Notes under the pieces: model-generated
Database searches by the model: none
What the model saw: the letters and a program-made list of their open reading frames with translations, nothing else
Told to the model about the DNA's origin: nothing
Made by a program: the position numbers and the translations under genes
Assembly: GCA_022041995.1 (NCBI GenBank)
Contig: CP074381.1
Span: 2,418,001-2,482,000 of the forward strand
DNA: 64,000 bases
Source: Cupriavidus necator
GTDB taxonomy: Bacteria; Pseudomonadota; Gammaproteobacteria; Burkholderiales; Burkholderiaceae
Direction: 5' to 3'
Shown here: positions 44,749 to 53,665 of the stretch, in pieces
Numbering within the stretch: the stretch's first letter is position 1
How the letters are laid out: each line of letters begins with the position of its first letter

Positions 44749-45371
44749 TCCAGCTCCGGGGCAAGCGCGATCAGGCCGTCGCGGCAGCGGGCAAGGAAGG
44801 CTTCCTTGCTGTCCTCAGCGGCCAGCAGCACCGGCTGGCCAAAGGTCACGGTGCACAGCAGCGGCACCGGCACGACTTCGCCCTTGGGCATCACGCGATT
44901 GAGATTGTCGATCCACACCGGCACGAACTCCAGCCCGGGGCAGGCCCGCGCCAGGTGGTAGATGCCGCTCTTGAACGGCAACAGGCGCGCGTCAGTGGTA
45001 TTGCGCGTGCCTTCGGGAAACAGGATCAGCGAGTCGCCGGACTCCAGCGCGCCGCGCATCAGCGCCACCGGATCGCTGCCCGGATCGCTGCGGGTGCGGT
45101 CGATCAGCAGCGCGTGGAATACGTCGCGGCCGATAAAGCGCCGCAGCGGCGAGCGCTCCCAGTAGTCGGCACCGGCCACCGGGCGCGTGACGGTGCGCAG
45201 GTCGGGCGGCAGGCAGCCCCAGATCAGCACGAAATCGCCGTGGCTGCTGTGGTTGGCAAAGTAGACGCGCTGCACCGCGGCGGGGATGCAGCCCTGCCAG
45301 TTGGCGCGCATGCCGGTCAGCAGCCGGGCGAAGACGATGATGGCGCGCGCGGTCGCGCGGGCAAGCCACAT
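44745..45371 (-). CDS. PlsC-like 1-acylglycerol-3-phosphate acyltransferase
   Basis: The 208-aa protein has the two catalytic blocks of the family: NHSSHGD (His41-x4-Asp46) and FPEGTRN (118-124). It would acylate a lysophosphatidate-like acceptor at the membrane. It is not part of E. coli ynbABCD, but here it is embedded between the small membrane protein (6-base gap) and the ynbB-like gene (overlap). It may make the phosphatidate substrate for YnbB (inference). Confidence 0.85.
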   Translation of the reverse strand: MWLARATARAIIVFARLLTGMRANWQGCIPAAVQRVYFANHSSHGDFVLIWGCLPPDLRTVTRPVAGADYWERSPLRRFIGRDVFHALLIDRTRSDPGSDPVALMRGALESGDSLILFPEGTRNTTDARLLPFKSGIYHLARACPGLEFVPVWIDNLNRVMPKGEVVPVPLLCTVTFGQPVLLAAEDSKEAFLARCRDGLIALAPELE

Positions 45372-45377
45372 GGTTGG

Positions 45378-45812
45378 TTACCTCAGGATCAGGGTCAGCA
45401 AGGCCAGGGCCAGCTGGCATAACGTCAGCGCGGCACTGGCGCGCACCAGGCGCAGCGCGCCGCGGGCGCGGTCCGGCAACGGGCGGCCGGCGCGTTGCGC
45501 TGGCATCCAGCCCAGTTCGCGCAGCGCGCCATCCAATCCCGCCAGGTCGGGCTGGCCTTGCTGCGCGGCCGCGAGCGCATCGAACAGCCGGCGGTCGATG
45601 GCAACGCGCAGCAGCAGCCAGAGCTGGGGCAGCGCCAGCAGCAACGACGCGGCCGCGAGCACGCGCGGGACCGGCGTGGCCACCCCCGCCCATGCCGTGG
45701 CTACGGCGAAAGCCAGCCCGGCCCCGCCGATCCACACCGCGCCCGACAGCGCGCCGGCGACGGCGTGCGCGATCCAGGCATCAGTGCGTTGCGTGAACTC
45801 AGCGTCCATCAT
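45378..45812 (-). CDS. Small membrane protein of the ynb-like operon, function unknown
   Basis: The 144-aa protein starts with two consecutive ATGs (45812/45809), inside the last codons of the ynbD-like gene. It has hydrophobic segments at about residues 13-40, 43-66 and 125-143, and a short soluble middle (FDALAAAQQGQPDLAGLDGA). No catalytic motif is seen. Its position suggests a partner of the neighbouring lipid enzymes. Confidence 0.65.
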   Translation of the reverse strand: MMDAEFTQRTDAWIAHAVAGALSGAVWIGGAGLAFAVATAWAGVATPVPRVLAAASLLLALPQLWLLLRVAIDRRLFDALAAAQQGQPDLAGLDGALRELGWMPAQRAGRPLPDRARGALRLVRASAALTLCQLALALLTLILR

Positions 45813-47190
45813 CGGGCTCCGGCATGGCAGAGCGGTCCAGGCAGCGTTGCAGTGCCTCGGCATGTTGGCGCCCGAGCACCACCGCCGGGCGATGCTGGCG
45901 CAGTGCCGCCAGCGCAGCGCCGGCGTCGCGCAGTCCCTGCCGGCGCGCCAGCCATGCGGCGGCAACCAACGCGCTGCGCGAATAGCCGAGCGCGCAGCTG
46001 ACCAGCACGCGGCGGCCCTGCCGGTGCCAGGCGTCGAGTTGAGCCACGGCCTGGTCCAACTGCTGCGGCGTCGGCACGGTCAGGTCCAGCACCGGCACGC
46101 AACGATACACAAGCGACGGGTCACAGGCTGCGCGCGGCAGTTCAGCCGTCAGGTCGAGCACTGCGTCCGCCCCGATCATGCGTAGTTCGGCGCGGGTCGG
46201 GAAGCGGCCAACCCAGATGCCGTCTGCTATGGCACTGGGCTGCGGCGCGCGCCGCGTCCACCAGCGCGAATTGAGGAAGGCACCCAGCAGGTAAGGCGCC
46301 AGCACCCAGCGCGCGCCCGGCGCTATCGACCCGTCGCGGTCCTTCTGGAACCACGCCGGCGCGGCCAGCGCGTAGATCCGGGCGACGCAAGCCAGCGCCA
46401 GCGCGGCCCACAGCAGCAGGAACGCCAGCGTCACCGACGCACCTACCGCCAGCACCGCGCACAGCAACGCCACCAGCGCGCCCGCGGTATAGCGGCGTGA
46501 CAGCCGGCGCGTGCGCGCATCCGGCGCGCCGGCCGCGGCCGCGGGCAGTTGCCTCGGGAACAGGTAAACGCACAGCCAGCCCACCAGCGCGCCGGTGGGC
46601 ACATCGATCAGGTGGTGCTGCCAGGTGGTCAGCACCGAGACCCCGATCAGCGCAAACCAGCCGTGCAGCAGCCAGCGCCAGCCGCCGCGCAGGTGCGCCG
46701 CAAAGGCGACCCACAGGATCACCAGCAGGCTGATATGCAGCGACGGCGCCTGGTTGAACGGCAAGTCGAAACCGCCCAGCAGCGTGAACAGCTGGCCCGG
46801 CAGGCCGTCGGCCTCAGGCCGGGCAAAGCTGAAGCGCAACGGGAAGGCGATAAAGCATGCCACCGACACCAGCTGCGCCAGCACCAGCCGCCTGACGTGC
46901 GTGAGCAGCGTCGCGCGCGTGCGCCACAGGAAAAAGGAGATGCCGTACAGCAGGTCGATCGACCAGTACGGCAGGATGGTCCACGGCAGGAACGGAATCC
47001 CCCGCTCCCATTCGAAATAGACCGCCGGCACGTTGGCGCGCTGGCTCGCCAGCCAGTTGGCAAAGCCGTAGCTGGAGAAAAAGAACGCGCCGGCCAGCGC
47101 CAGCAGCAGGCAAGCCAGCCCGCAGGGCCGCTGCCCCGCCGGCGGGTCCGGACGCGCCCCGGCGCCAACCTCCGTCGGCACTGTGCTCAT
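45799..47190 (-). CDS. ynbD: YnbD-like PAP2 / dual-specificity phosphatase fusion
   Basis: The 463-aa protein begins with a six-helix PAP2 (lipid phosphatase) domain. It has PSLHIS near residue 150 and HHLIDVPTG near 192-200, and extra membrane helices follow. A cytoplasmic C-terminal Cys phosphatase domain carries SCALGYSRSA (C-x5-R) near residue 398. The residue before the Cys is Ser rather than the usual His. Domain order matches E. coli YnbD. The start overlaps the ynbC-like stop as ATGA. A role in dephosphorylating a lipid phosphate made by YnbA is inferred. Confidence 0.85.
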   Translation of the reverse strand: MSTVPTEVGAGARPDPPAGQRPCGLACLLLALAGAFFFSSYGFANWLASQRANVPAVYFEWERGIPFLPWTILPYWSIDLLYGISFFLWRTRATLLTHVRRLVLAQLVSVACFIAFPLRFSFARPEADGLPGQLFTLLGGFDLPFNQAPSLHISLLVILWVAFAAHLRGGWRWLLHGWFALIGVSVLTTWQHHLIDVPTGALVGWLCVYLFPRQLPAAAAGAPDARTRRLSRRYTAGALVALLCAVLAVGASVTLAFLLLWAALALACVARIYALAAPAWFQKDRDGSIAPGARWVLAPYLLGAFLNSRWWTRRAPQPSAIADGIWVGRFPTRAELRMIGADAVLDLTAELPRAACDPSLVYRCVPVLDLTVPTPQQLDQAVAQLDAWHRQGRRVLVSCALGYSRSALVAAAWLARRQGLRDAGAALAALRQHRPAVVLGRQHAEALQRCLDRSAMPEPDDGR

Positions 47191-48956
47191 GCGCCGCGCC
47201 TGCGCGCCAGGCTGACGGTGAAGATGCCCCACGGGTCGATGCGCTGGGTCACCTTGTCGAAGCCCGCGGCCCGCACCAGTTCGTCCATCTCGGCCTGCGA
47301 GCGGCGGCGCATCACCCAGGCGGCGCCGGCGCGGTGGCTGGTGAGCGCGCGCGCAATGAATTCGAGCTGCGGATGCCAGGGCTGGCCGGTGTAGACCAGG
47401 TAGCCGCCGGGCGGCACCGCGCGCGCCAGGCCATCGAGCGAGCGCCGCACCATCGCGTTGTCGGGGAACAGTTCGTACAGGCCGGAGACCACCGCCAGTG
47501 TCGGCGCCGGTGCCAGCGCCGCCAGGCTGTCGCCGTCGAAGGCATCGCCCTGCTCGAAGCGGGCCACGTCCGCCAGGCCCTTGGCGGCGATCAGGGCGCG
47601 GCCCTGCTCGACGTTCAGCGGGCTGTAGTCGCGCAACAGGATCGACTCGACCGCGGCCGCGCCGCCATCCAGCGCGCCCAGGGCCTCAAGCACGTAGCGC
47701 CCGTGCCCGGCGGCGATATCGACCATGCGCACCGGCATGCCGGCCGCCCGCAGCCGCCGCACGGCCTCCGCGATCAACGCCTCGGCGTGCACCTTGCGCT
47801 GGCGGATGCCGCGCCAGCCGATCGCGTCCAGGTACTGCCGGTCGGCCAGCCGGCCGAGCGTGCCGCGGCCCGACGGCGTGTTGCGGTAAACGTAGTCGAG
47901 CGTCGAGCCCGAATCGAAGCCGGTCTGGTGGCCCAGCCGCACCCCGTCCGACAGCATCCCGCCCAGCTTCAGGTTAGCCCGCGCCGCGCGCCAGTACCAG
48001 GCGGCCAGCCCGGCCGGCGCCGACGCCAGGCGGTCGGATTCCTCGCGGAACGGGCCGATCTGGTCGGCATCCAGCAGCGAGCGTGGTGCCGACGGCGTGT
48101 CGAATTCGCGCAGGATAAAGCGGCGCGCGGCGTCGACCGCCAACTTGCGGTCACGCTCGCCGAGCGTGTCGTGATAGAAGCCGTCCAGCACGATGCGCTC
48201 CTTGGTGCGCGAACCCAGGCGCTCATAGAAGCGGTCCTGCGGCCCGCGATGCACGACCCAGTCGGCGCCGGAGATCAGCAGCTGCGTCGGCACCGTGATC
48301 GCCGCGGCATCGGCCACGATGCGCTCCGCGGTCTGGTACAGGTCCAGCAGGATATTGACCGCGATCGCGCGCGTGATCAGCGGATCGCTGTCGTAGCTGG
48401 CGATCCGCTCTGGATCGTGCGTGAGGAATCTGGCCTTGACGTAGCTGTTGACGAAGAACTTGCCGCGCAGGCGCTGCATCAGCTTCAGCCCCGGCCGCGC
48501 AAACGGTACATAGAGCTTGACCTTGAACGCCGGCGAAGCAAGCACCAGCGCGCGGATCGGCGGCGCGTAGTCGTGCACCCAGGTGGCGGCCAGCACCGCG
48601 CCCACGCTCTGCGCGATCACTGCAGTGCGTTCCGGCGGGATGCCGTGGACCTCGGCGATATGGGTGGTGAAGGTCTGGATATCGCGCACCGAGTCAGCCA
48701 GGCTGGGGCTGTAGCCGCGCTCGCCGGGCGAATTGCCGTGCCCGCGCGCATCCCAGGCAAAGATGTCGTAGCCGGGCAGGTTCAGCTCGTCGGCCAGGTG
48801 GGCGACCCGGCCGGAATGCTCATGGCCGCGATGGAACAACACCACGGCGCCGCGCGCCGGGCCCTCCACGGCCGGCCAGTGCCGATAGAACAGCGTCTGG
48901 CGGTCGTGGGTCTCGAAGTGCCGCGCTTGCGGCTGGCGGGTCGACGGCCGGTCCAT
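47187..48956 (-). CDS. ynbC: YnbC-like alpha/beta hydrolase-methyltransferase fusion
   Basis: The 589-aa protein matches E. coli YnbC (about 585 aa). Residues 1-300 are an alpha/beta hydrolase with HRG oxyanion region (VVLFHRGHEHSGR), the nucleophile Ser117 in A-Q-S-V-G-A, and a C-terminal His in GFYHDTLGE. Residues 320-589 are a class I SAM methyltransferase with MVDIAAGHGRYVLEAL near 412. A monoglyceride-lipase-like plus methylating role on a lipid head group is inferred, not shown. It follows the ynbA-like gene by 4 bases. Confidence 0.87.
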   Translation of the reverse strand: MDRPSTRQPQARHFETHDRQTLFYRHWPAVEGPARGAVVLFHRGHEHSGRVAHLADELNLPGYDIFAWDARGHGNSPGERGYSPSLADSVRDIQTFTTHIAEVHGIPPERTAVIAQSVGAVLAATWVHDYAPPIRALVLASPAFKVKLYVPFARPGLKLMQRLRGKFFVNSYVKARFLTHDPERIASYDSDPLITRAIAVNILLDLYQTAERIVADAAAITVPTQLLISGADWVVHRGPQDRFYERLGSRTKERIVLDGFYHDTLGERDRKLAVDAARRFILREFDTPSAPRSLLDADQIGPFREESDRLASAPAGLAAWYWRAARANLKLGGMLSDGVRLGHQTGFDSGSTLDYVYRNTPSGRGTLGRLADRQYLDAIGWRGIRQRKVHAEALIAEAVRRLRAAGMPVRMVDIAAGHGRYVLEALGALDGGAAAVESILLRDYSPLNVEQGRALIAAKGLADVARFEQGDAFDGDSLAALAPAPTLAVVSGLYELFPDNAMVRRSLDGLARAVPPGGYLVYTGQPWHPQLEFIARALTSHRAGAAWVMRRRSQAEMDELVRAAGFDKVTQRIDPWGIFTVSLARRRGA

Positions 48957-48960
48957 CTCG

Positions 48961-49587
48961 CTACTCCGCAGTGCGGGACTGGGCCTCGGCGACACCGCGG
49001 CGCACCCGGTTGGCAATCGTGAACAGCGACAGCAGCGACAGCACCAGCCACAGCCAGCTGCCGGCCGCGCCAAAGCCCAGGCCAACACCGGCCCACAGCG
49101 CGACCGCGCCGACCGCGAAGGCGCGGTCGCTCTTGCCCAGCGGGCCGTCGTAGCGCCGGCTGGCCCCGGCCTGCGGGCCGATCAGCCCGGCGGCCTCGAC
49201 GATCACCGCCAGCAGCGCGAAGGTGCCGACCTGGCCCAGGCTGAAGCCCGGCAGCGCGGCCAGCGGCAGGATCAGCGCCAGGTCCGAGGCAATGTCGCCA
49301 AGCTCGTTCAGGTAGGCACCCAGCACGCTCTGCTGGCCGTGCTCGCGCGCCAGCATGCCGTCGACGGCGTTGAGCGCCATGCGCAGGAACAACCACAGGG
49401 GAAACAGCAGGTACAGCGCCGGGGTCTGGGCCACCAGCATGCCCAGCGTGGCCAGCACGCCCACCGCCAGGGAGCCGGCCGTGGCGGCCAGCGTCACCTG
49501 GTTGGCAGTCACGCCGCGCTGCGCCAGGTCTAGCACCATGGGGCGCAACCAGGTTTGGAACCTGGGCTTCAGTTCATAGAGGGTCAT
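48961..49587 (-). CDS. ynbA: YnbA-like CDP-alcohol phosphatidyltransferase
   Basis: The 208-aa membrane protein has the CDP-alcohol transferase motif D76-G-x2-A-R81-x8-G90-x3-N94-x3-D98. The usual third Asp is Asn here. It would join a CDP-lipid from YnbB to an alcohol acceptor. It is the first gene of the operon; the 234-base gap upstream (49588-49821) holds its promoter region but no clear -35/-10 was recognised. Confidence 0.85.
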   Translation of the reverse strand: MTLYELKPRFQTWLRPMVLDLAQRGVTANQVTLAATAGSLAVGVLATLGMLVAQTPALYLLFPLWLFLRMALNAVDGMLAREHGQQSVLGAYLNELGDIASDLALILPLAALPGFSLGQVGTFALLAVIVEAAGLIGPQAGASRRYDGPLGKSDRAFAVGAVALWAGVGLGFGAAGSWLWLVLSLLSLFTIANRVRRGVAEAQSRTAE

Positions 49588-49821
49588 CGCACCGGCCTCC
49601 CTGCCGAGCTGATGCCGGAAGCGACGCCGTGCGCCAGGCCGCGGCGACGCGCAGGATCATGCGCCCCGGCCCGCCCCGACCTCTTCCGTCTTGTTCTTGG
49701 TTATTTTCTGACTGCGGCCCGGCTGCTGCACGTGCCGGCCAAGGCATGGCGCCAGTGCCTGGCTCAGCACTCTAGCGCCAACCTCGAGACATTACCAGAA
49801 GGCGCTTGCTGCCAGCGCCGG

Positions 49822-50892
49822 CTAGGCGGAGGCAATGGTGTCCCGCACTGCGTCGGTCACCTGCGCCACCACGCCGTCGCGCCAGTCGTCGGCATCACCG
49901 TAGAAGGCACGCCACATCGCCTGGCGGACCAGCGCGCGCTGGTTTTCGTCGGCTTCCGGGTGCTGGTGCAGCCAGTGGTCGCCGCGCAGCGCCTCCAGCA
50001 CCTCGCCCACCGGCAGCGTGCCGAACTCAAGCGCGATGCCGGCATAGTCCGTCGTGGGCAGGGTCTGCAGCACCGCGTGCCAGGCCAGCCCGGTGAGGTT
50101 GGCCGAGGTCGACGAGCCATCGTAGATCGAGGTCACCCGCCCGCCCCAGATCGCGCGCGTGCGCGTGAGCGACTGCGGCGTGTCCGGGCCCATGTGGATG
50201 GGCTCGCCATAGCCCCAGGGGCCCAGCCCGGTATGGACGTCGATCCAGCGCAGCGCCTCGCGCCCGGCGCCGAAGCGCGCCAGGATGCGGCACAGCGTGT
50301 AGTTGCTCCAGGTGGCCTTGTCGCCGCCGTAGAACATGCCGCCCGGGTCCTGGTACTGGCCGCGGCTGACCGCGGCCTGGTACCACGGCATGCCGCGCTC
50401 GGCCACGGCCTTCATCAGCTGCGCCTGGTCGGCGTCGGACGGCGGCCATTGCGCCGGCACCAGCAGCGGCGCGATCTCGGCATAGGCCTCGTTGTGCGGC
50501 AGCGGCTGCGTGAAGTCCATGAAATTGCGGTTCAGGTCGACGTTGTCCTCGTTGACCCGGCGCAGGTGGGAAAAACCGTAAGGATTGACCGCATGCACCA
50601 GCAGCAGGCTGGTGTCGGCGGCGGCGCAATCGGCAAGCAGCGCGGCGTCGTGCAGCATCGTCACCTGCGCGCCGGAGCCGGCAAAGCCCTCGGCGCCGTG
50701 CGTGCCCGAGGTCACCATCAGGCAGCGGCGGGCGTCGGCCGGGCCGGCCAGCGCCACGTCGATCGCCAGGTCCTCGCCGGCACTGCCGCGCTTGGTCGGA
50801 TGCGGGAACTGCGCCAGCGCGGCCCCCGCCGTGCGCGCGGCGTCAAGGAACTTCTGGCGGGCTTCGGCGTAGCTGCGAGAAAAATGGCTCAT
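49822..50892 (-). CDS. DUF2817 / M14-like zinc carboxypeptidase family protein
   Basis: The 356-aa protein starts at MSHFSRSYAEARQKF. It has the H-x-x-E zinc pair in TSGTHGAEGF (His65, Glu68), the N-E-D-N-V-D-L-N-R-N-F motif of M14 enzymes and a third likely ligand in IDVHTGLG near residue 219. No signal peptide is seen, so it acts in the cytoplasm. It is the last gene of the peptide operon and probably trims imported peptides. Confidence 0.8.
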   Translation of the reverse strand: MSHFSRSYAEARQKFLDAARTAGAALAQFPHPTKRGSAGEDLAIDVALAGPADARRCLMVTSGTHGAEGFAGSGAQVTMLHDAALLADCAAADTSLLLVHAVNPYGFSHLRRVNEDNVDLNRNFMDFTQPLPHNEAYAEIAPLLVPAQWPPSDADQAQLMKAVAERGMPWYQAAVSRGQYQDPGGMFYGGDKATWSNYTLCRILARFGAGREALRWIDVHTGLGPWGYGEPIHMGPDTPQSLTRTRAIWGGRVTSIYDGSSTSANLTGLAWHAVLQTLPTTDYAGIALEFGTLPVGEVLEALRGDHWLHQHPEADENQRALVRQAMWRAFYGDADDWRDGVVAQVTDAVRDTIASA

Positions 50893-50955
50893 GGCGTGAC
50901 CGGCGGATGCGATGCAGGCATTAGACGCCAAATCCGCAGGTCTTGCCACCCGCCG

Positions 50956-51687
50956 CTAGAACACCGATCCGGATGAATACCCGGGCGATGCCGGCGCGGG
51001 CTCCGTCCCTGGGCCCCAGATGCCGGGCGAGGTGAACGCCTGCGGATGCATCTCGATCCCGGCCGCGGCCAGCTGGCCGGCGGTCAGCACCAGGTGACGG
51101 GCCAGCCAGTCGTGCAGGCTGCGCAGGAAGCGGATGTTGTCGACGCTGTTGGACCCCGCGATCAGCCATTCCAGCTTGACATGCGCGGTATAGACGTCCA
51201 GCAGGTTGGTGACGCGCAGCCGCGGCGGCGTGGCCGGGCTGCGCTCGATCGCCAGGATGCGGCGCACCTGCGCCATGCCGATGTCGCCGGTGCGCTGGTA
51301 CTGCTCGTAGACGCCCTCAAGCGCCGGGAAGCGCACTGTCGGCTGCACGCGCGGCACTGCGGCCACCTTCTCCATGCGCAGCACCAGGTAGCGGATCGCG
51401 GCGGCACGCTCGGCGGCCAGCGCCTGGGCGGGATCGCGCCGGCGGGCGGGGGGCGCTGCCTCGGGCAAGGCCATGCGCGGCACCACATCGCGCTCGGTGT
51501 AGTCCGGCACCTGCAGCAGCAGGCCCGGATGCGGCACCGCGGCGCGCGCGCAGTCGTCGCCAAAGGGATATTCATGCCCTGCGGCGTCGCGCAGGATATA
51601 AGCCTGGCCGGCCGGAAAGCCATGGTGGCGGCGGCTCGCGCCCCGCGCATGGCAGCGCGTGGCGGGGTCGACGAAGTCCTTGCGCAA
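50956..51687 (-). CDS. Uncharacterised protein of the peptide operon, 5' end uncertain
   Basis: The frame gives 243 aa from a TTG at 51687, with no signal peptide, membrane helix or known motif. Two histidine/cysteine-bearing segments (RCHARGASRRHHGF and YPFGDDCAR) near the N-terminus could bind metal. No ATG or GTG is available upstream before a stop. Adding one G (minus strand) at the four-base run 51698-51701 would join it to ATG 51719 with MTQANNGGWIPLRKDFVD, so the start may be damaged. It lies 63 bases before the DUF2817 gene. Confidence 0.5.
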   Translation of the reverse strand: MRKDFVDPATRCHARGASRRHHGFPAGQAYILRDAAGHEYPFGDDCARAAVPHPGLLLQVPDYTERDVVPRMALPEAAPPARRRDPAQALAAERAAAIRYLVLRMEKVAAVPRVQPTVRFPALEGVYEQYQRTGDIGMAQVRRILAIERSPATPPRLRVTNLLDVYTAHVKLEWLIAGSNSVDNIRFLRSLHDWLARHLVLTAGQLAAAGIEMHPQAFTSPGIWGPGTEPAPASPGYSSGSVF

Positions 51688-51798
51688 GGGGATCCAGCCC
51701 CGTTGTTTGCCTGGGTCATGCGATGCGGGTCATGCCTGTATTGCTAGACCCGCCATTGTCGCCGATCTGCGCGATCGCCCCGGTCAATCTGCCCTGCC

Positions 51799-52617
51799 CT
51801 ACTTCAGCATGAACGACATCGCCGACAGGCAGTTCAGCATGCGCACCGCGGCCTGGACCGAGTCGGCCTGGAAGGACAGCGCCACGCCGTCGCGGCGCTC
51901 CAGCGTCGGCCACTGGCAGAAGAGGTCTGCGTGCGCGGGCGTCAGGGTCTGCAGGGTGCAAGTCACCGGTGCGGCGATGCGCAGGCATTGCGCCTGCGCG
52001 CGTTCGCGCACCGCGGCTGCCGCCGCCGCGGCAATGGCCTCGCGCGCCGCCGCCGGCGACAGCGAGGTGCCGCTGCCGAAACCGCCCGCGGATTTGGTCT
52101 CGACATAGCGCACCCACGGCATCAGCGCATGGGTTTCCTGCACGAAGACATCATCGCCGCTGGCCATCAGCACCGGCGCACCAAACTCGCCGGCCAGCGC
52201 GGCGTACAGGCCCGCCTCGCCCAGTTCCTTGCCGTTGAGCCAGACCCGCGCAAAGGCGCCGCTGTTGATGGTGTGCGCCAGCACGCCGCGGCTCTGGGCG
52301 CGGCCGTGGTAGCCGATCATCAGCACGCCTTCGACACCGGCCTCTACCCCGGCCATCATGCCAAGGTAGCGCGGCTTGCCCAGTACCACCCGCGCGCGCG
52401 GATCGAGCTGGTCCGGCAACAGGTTGCGGAAGCCGCCGTGCGAATCGTTGACCAGCACCTCGGTGGCCCCGCCGGCAAAGGCGCCTTCGACCGCAGCATT
52501 GGCTTCGCCGGTCATCCAGGCCCGGGCGCGTTCGTATTCGCCGTTGCCGGGGCGCGTCTGTTCGGCGTGGAAGACGCCAGCCACGCCTTCGATATCAGTG
52601 GAAACAAGGATCTTCAT
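51799..52617 (-). CDS. dppA: DppA-type D-aminopeptidase
   Basis: The 272-aa protein belongs to the M55 zinc D-aminopeptidase family. It retains the known metal ligands at the same numbers as the Bacillus enzyme: Asp8 and Glu10 in STDIEGVAG, His60 in NDSHGG, His104 in GYHGR, and a Glu near 131-134. These enzymes release N-terminal D-amino acids from D-containing peptides. Its ATG overlaps the dmpA-like stop by one base. Confidence 0.9.
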   Translation of the reverse strand: MKILVSTDIEGVAGVFHAEQTRPGNGEYERARAWMTGEANAAVEGAFAGGATEVLVNDSHGGFRNLLPDQLDPRARVVLGKPRYLGMMAGVEAGVEGVLMIGYHGRAQSRGVLAHTINSGAFARVWLNGKELGEAGLYAALAGEFGAPVLMASGDDVFVQETHALMPWVRYVETKSAGGFGSGTSLSPAAAREAIAAAAAAAVRERAQAQCLRIAAPVTCTLQTLTPAHADLFCQWPTLERRDGVALSFQADSVQAAVRMLNCLSAMSFMLK

Positions 52618-53663
52618 CAGGCGGTCCGGCCCAGTTCGGGCATCACGTCCAGCAGTGCGCGCCGGCCGTGGCCATCGCGGCCCTGCACCGGTGCGGCATG
52701 CCACAGGGCATGCAGGATAGCTTGCTCGACGCTGTCGGCCGCGGCGCGGAACAGCGGGTCGAGTCGGGTTTCATGCAGCATGGCGACGGCGGGCATCGGC
52801 CGGGCGGCGTCGTGGGGCACGGTATACGCGGTCGAGAACGCGAGTGCGATATCGCCCGAGCCATGCCCGAACACCGAGCCGGTACGCGCCAGCCCGGCGC
52901 CGGCGCGCAGCGACAGCCGGCGCAGCTGGCGCGCGTCCAGCGCAGCGTCAGTGGCGACGATCATGATGATCGATCCTTTTTCCGGTTGCGCCGCCGCGTC
53001 GGGCTGCGCCAGGCGCTGCACCAGTTCCGGACCGACCAGCCGGCCAGCCACGGTCAACGATTCCGGCGTGCCAAAATTGGCCAGCACCAGCGCGCTCACG
53101 CGATAGCCACCGGCCAGGCGTGAAGCGGCGCCGATACCGCCCTTGACGCCGAATGCCGACATGCCGCGCCCGGCGCCGACCGCGCCCTGCGCAACGTCAT
53201 GGCCGGCAGCGGCCAGGGCCGCCTCATAGTGGCTGCCCTCCACCGCCATGCGCTGGATATCGTTCAGGTAGCCGTCATTGCACTCGAACACCAGCGGATT
53301 GACTGTCGGCAGCGCGCGGCCGATCTCCGGATTGGCCGCCACCGCCGCGCGGATCTGCGCCTGCGCCACCGCGCCGACCGAAAAGGTATTGGTCAGCGCC
53401 AGCGGCGTTTCCAGCACGCCCAGTTCGTCCACCTGCACCAGTCCGATGCTCTTGCCAAAGCCGTTGAGCACGGTGGCCGCGGCGGGCACCTTGTCACGGT
53501 AGGGATCGCCGCCATGCGCACGGATCACGGTGACGCCGGTCTGCACGGCGCCATCCGCCAGCGTGCAATGGCCGACCGTCACGCCGGCCACGTCGGCAAT
53601 GCTGTCCAGCGGACCTGCCGGCAGGTTGCCGACACGCGGCACGCCCGTTGTCGATCCGGTCAT
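52617..53663 (-). CDS. DmpA/BapA-type autoprocessing aminopeptidase (P1 family)
   Basis: The 348-aa protein matches the S58 DmpA fold. It has FECNDGYLNDIQ, the GAGRGMSAFGVKGGIGAASR segment, and the Gly230-Ser231 pair in EKGSIIMIVATDA, where self-cleavage exposes the serine nucleophile. Family members cut L- or D-amino acids and beta-peptides from N-termini. It lies 2 bases after gsiD and overlaps dppA. Confidence 0.9.
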   Translation of the reverse strand: MTGSTTGVPRVGNLPAGPLDSIADVAGVTVGHCTLADGAVQTGVTVIRAHGGDPYRDKVPAAATVLNGFGKSIGLVQVDELGVLETPLALTNTFSVGAVAQAQIRAAVAANPEIGRALPTVNPLVFECNDGYLNDIQRMAVEGSHYEAALAAAGHDVAQGAVGAGRGMSAFGVKGGIGAASRLAGGYRVSALVLANFGTPESLTVAGRLVGPELVQRLAQPDAAAQPEKGSIIMIVATDAALDARQLRRLSLRAGAGLARTGSVFGHGSGDIALAFSTAYTVPHDAARPMPAVAMLHETRLDPLFRAAADSVEQAILHALWHAAPVQGRDGHGRRALLDVMPELGRTA

Positions 53664-53665
53664 GT

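Noticed and set aside
47187..48956. Hydrolase-methyltransferase fusion as an assembly artefact
   Set aside because: The same two-domain order and length are known for E. coli YnbC, and the flanking genes match the ynb cluster.
51448..51453. Six-G run as a further frameshift site
   Set aside because: The frame on both sides is the same and codes continuous sequence; no correction is needed.
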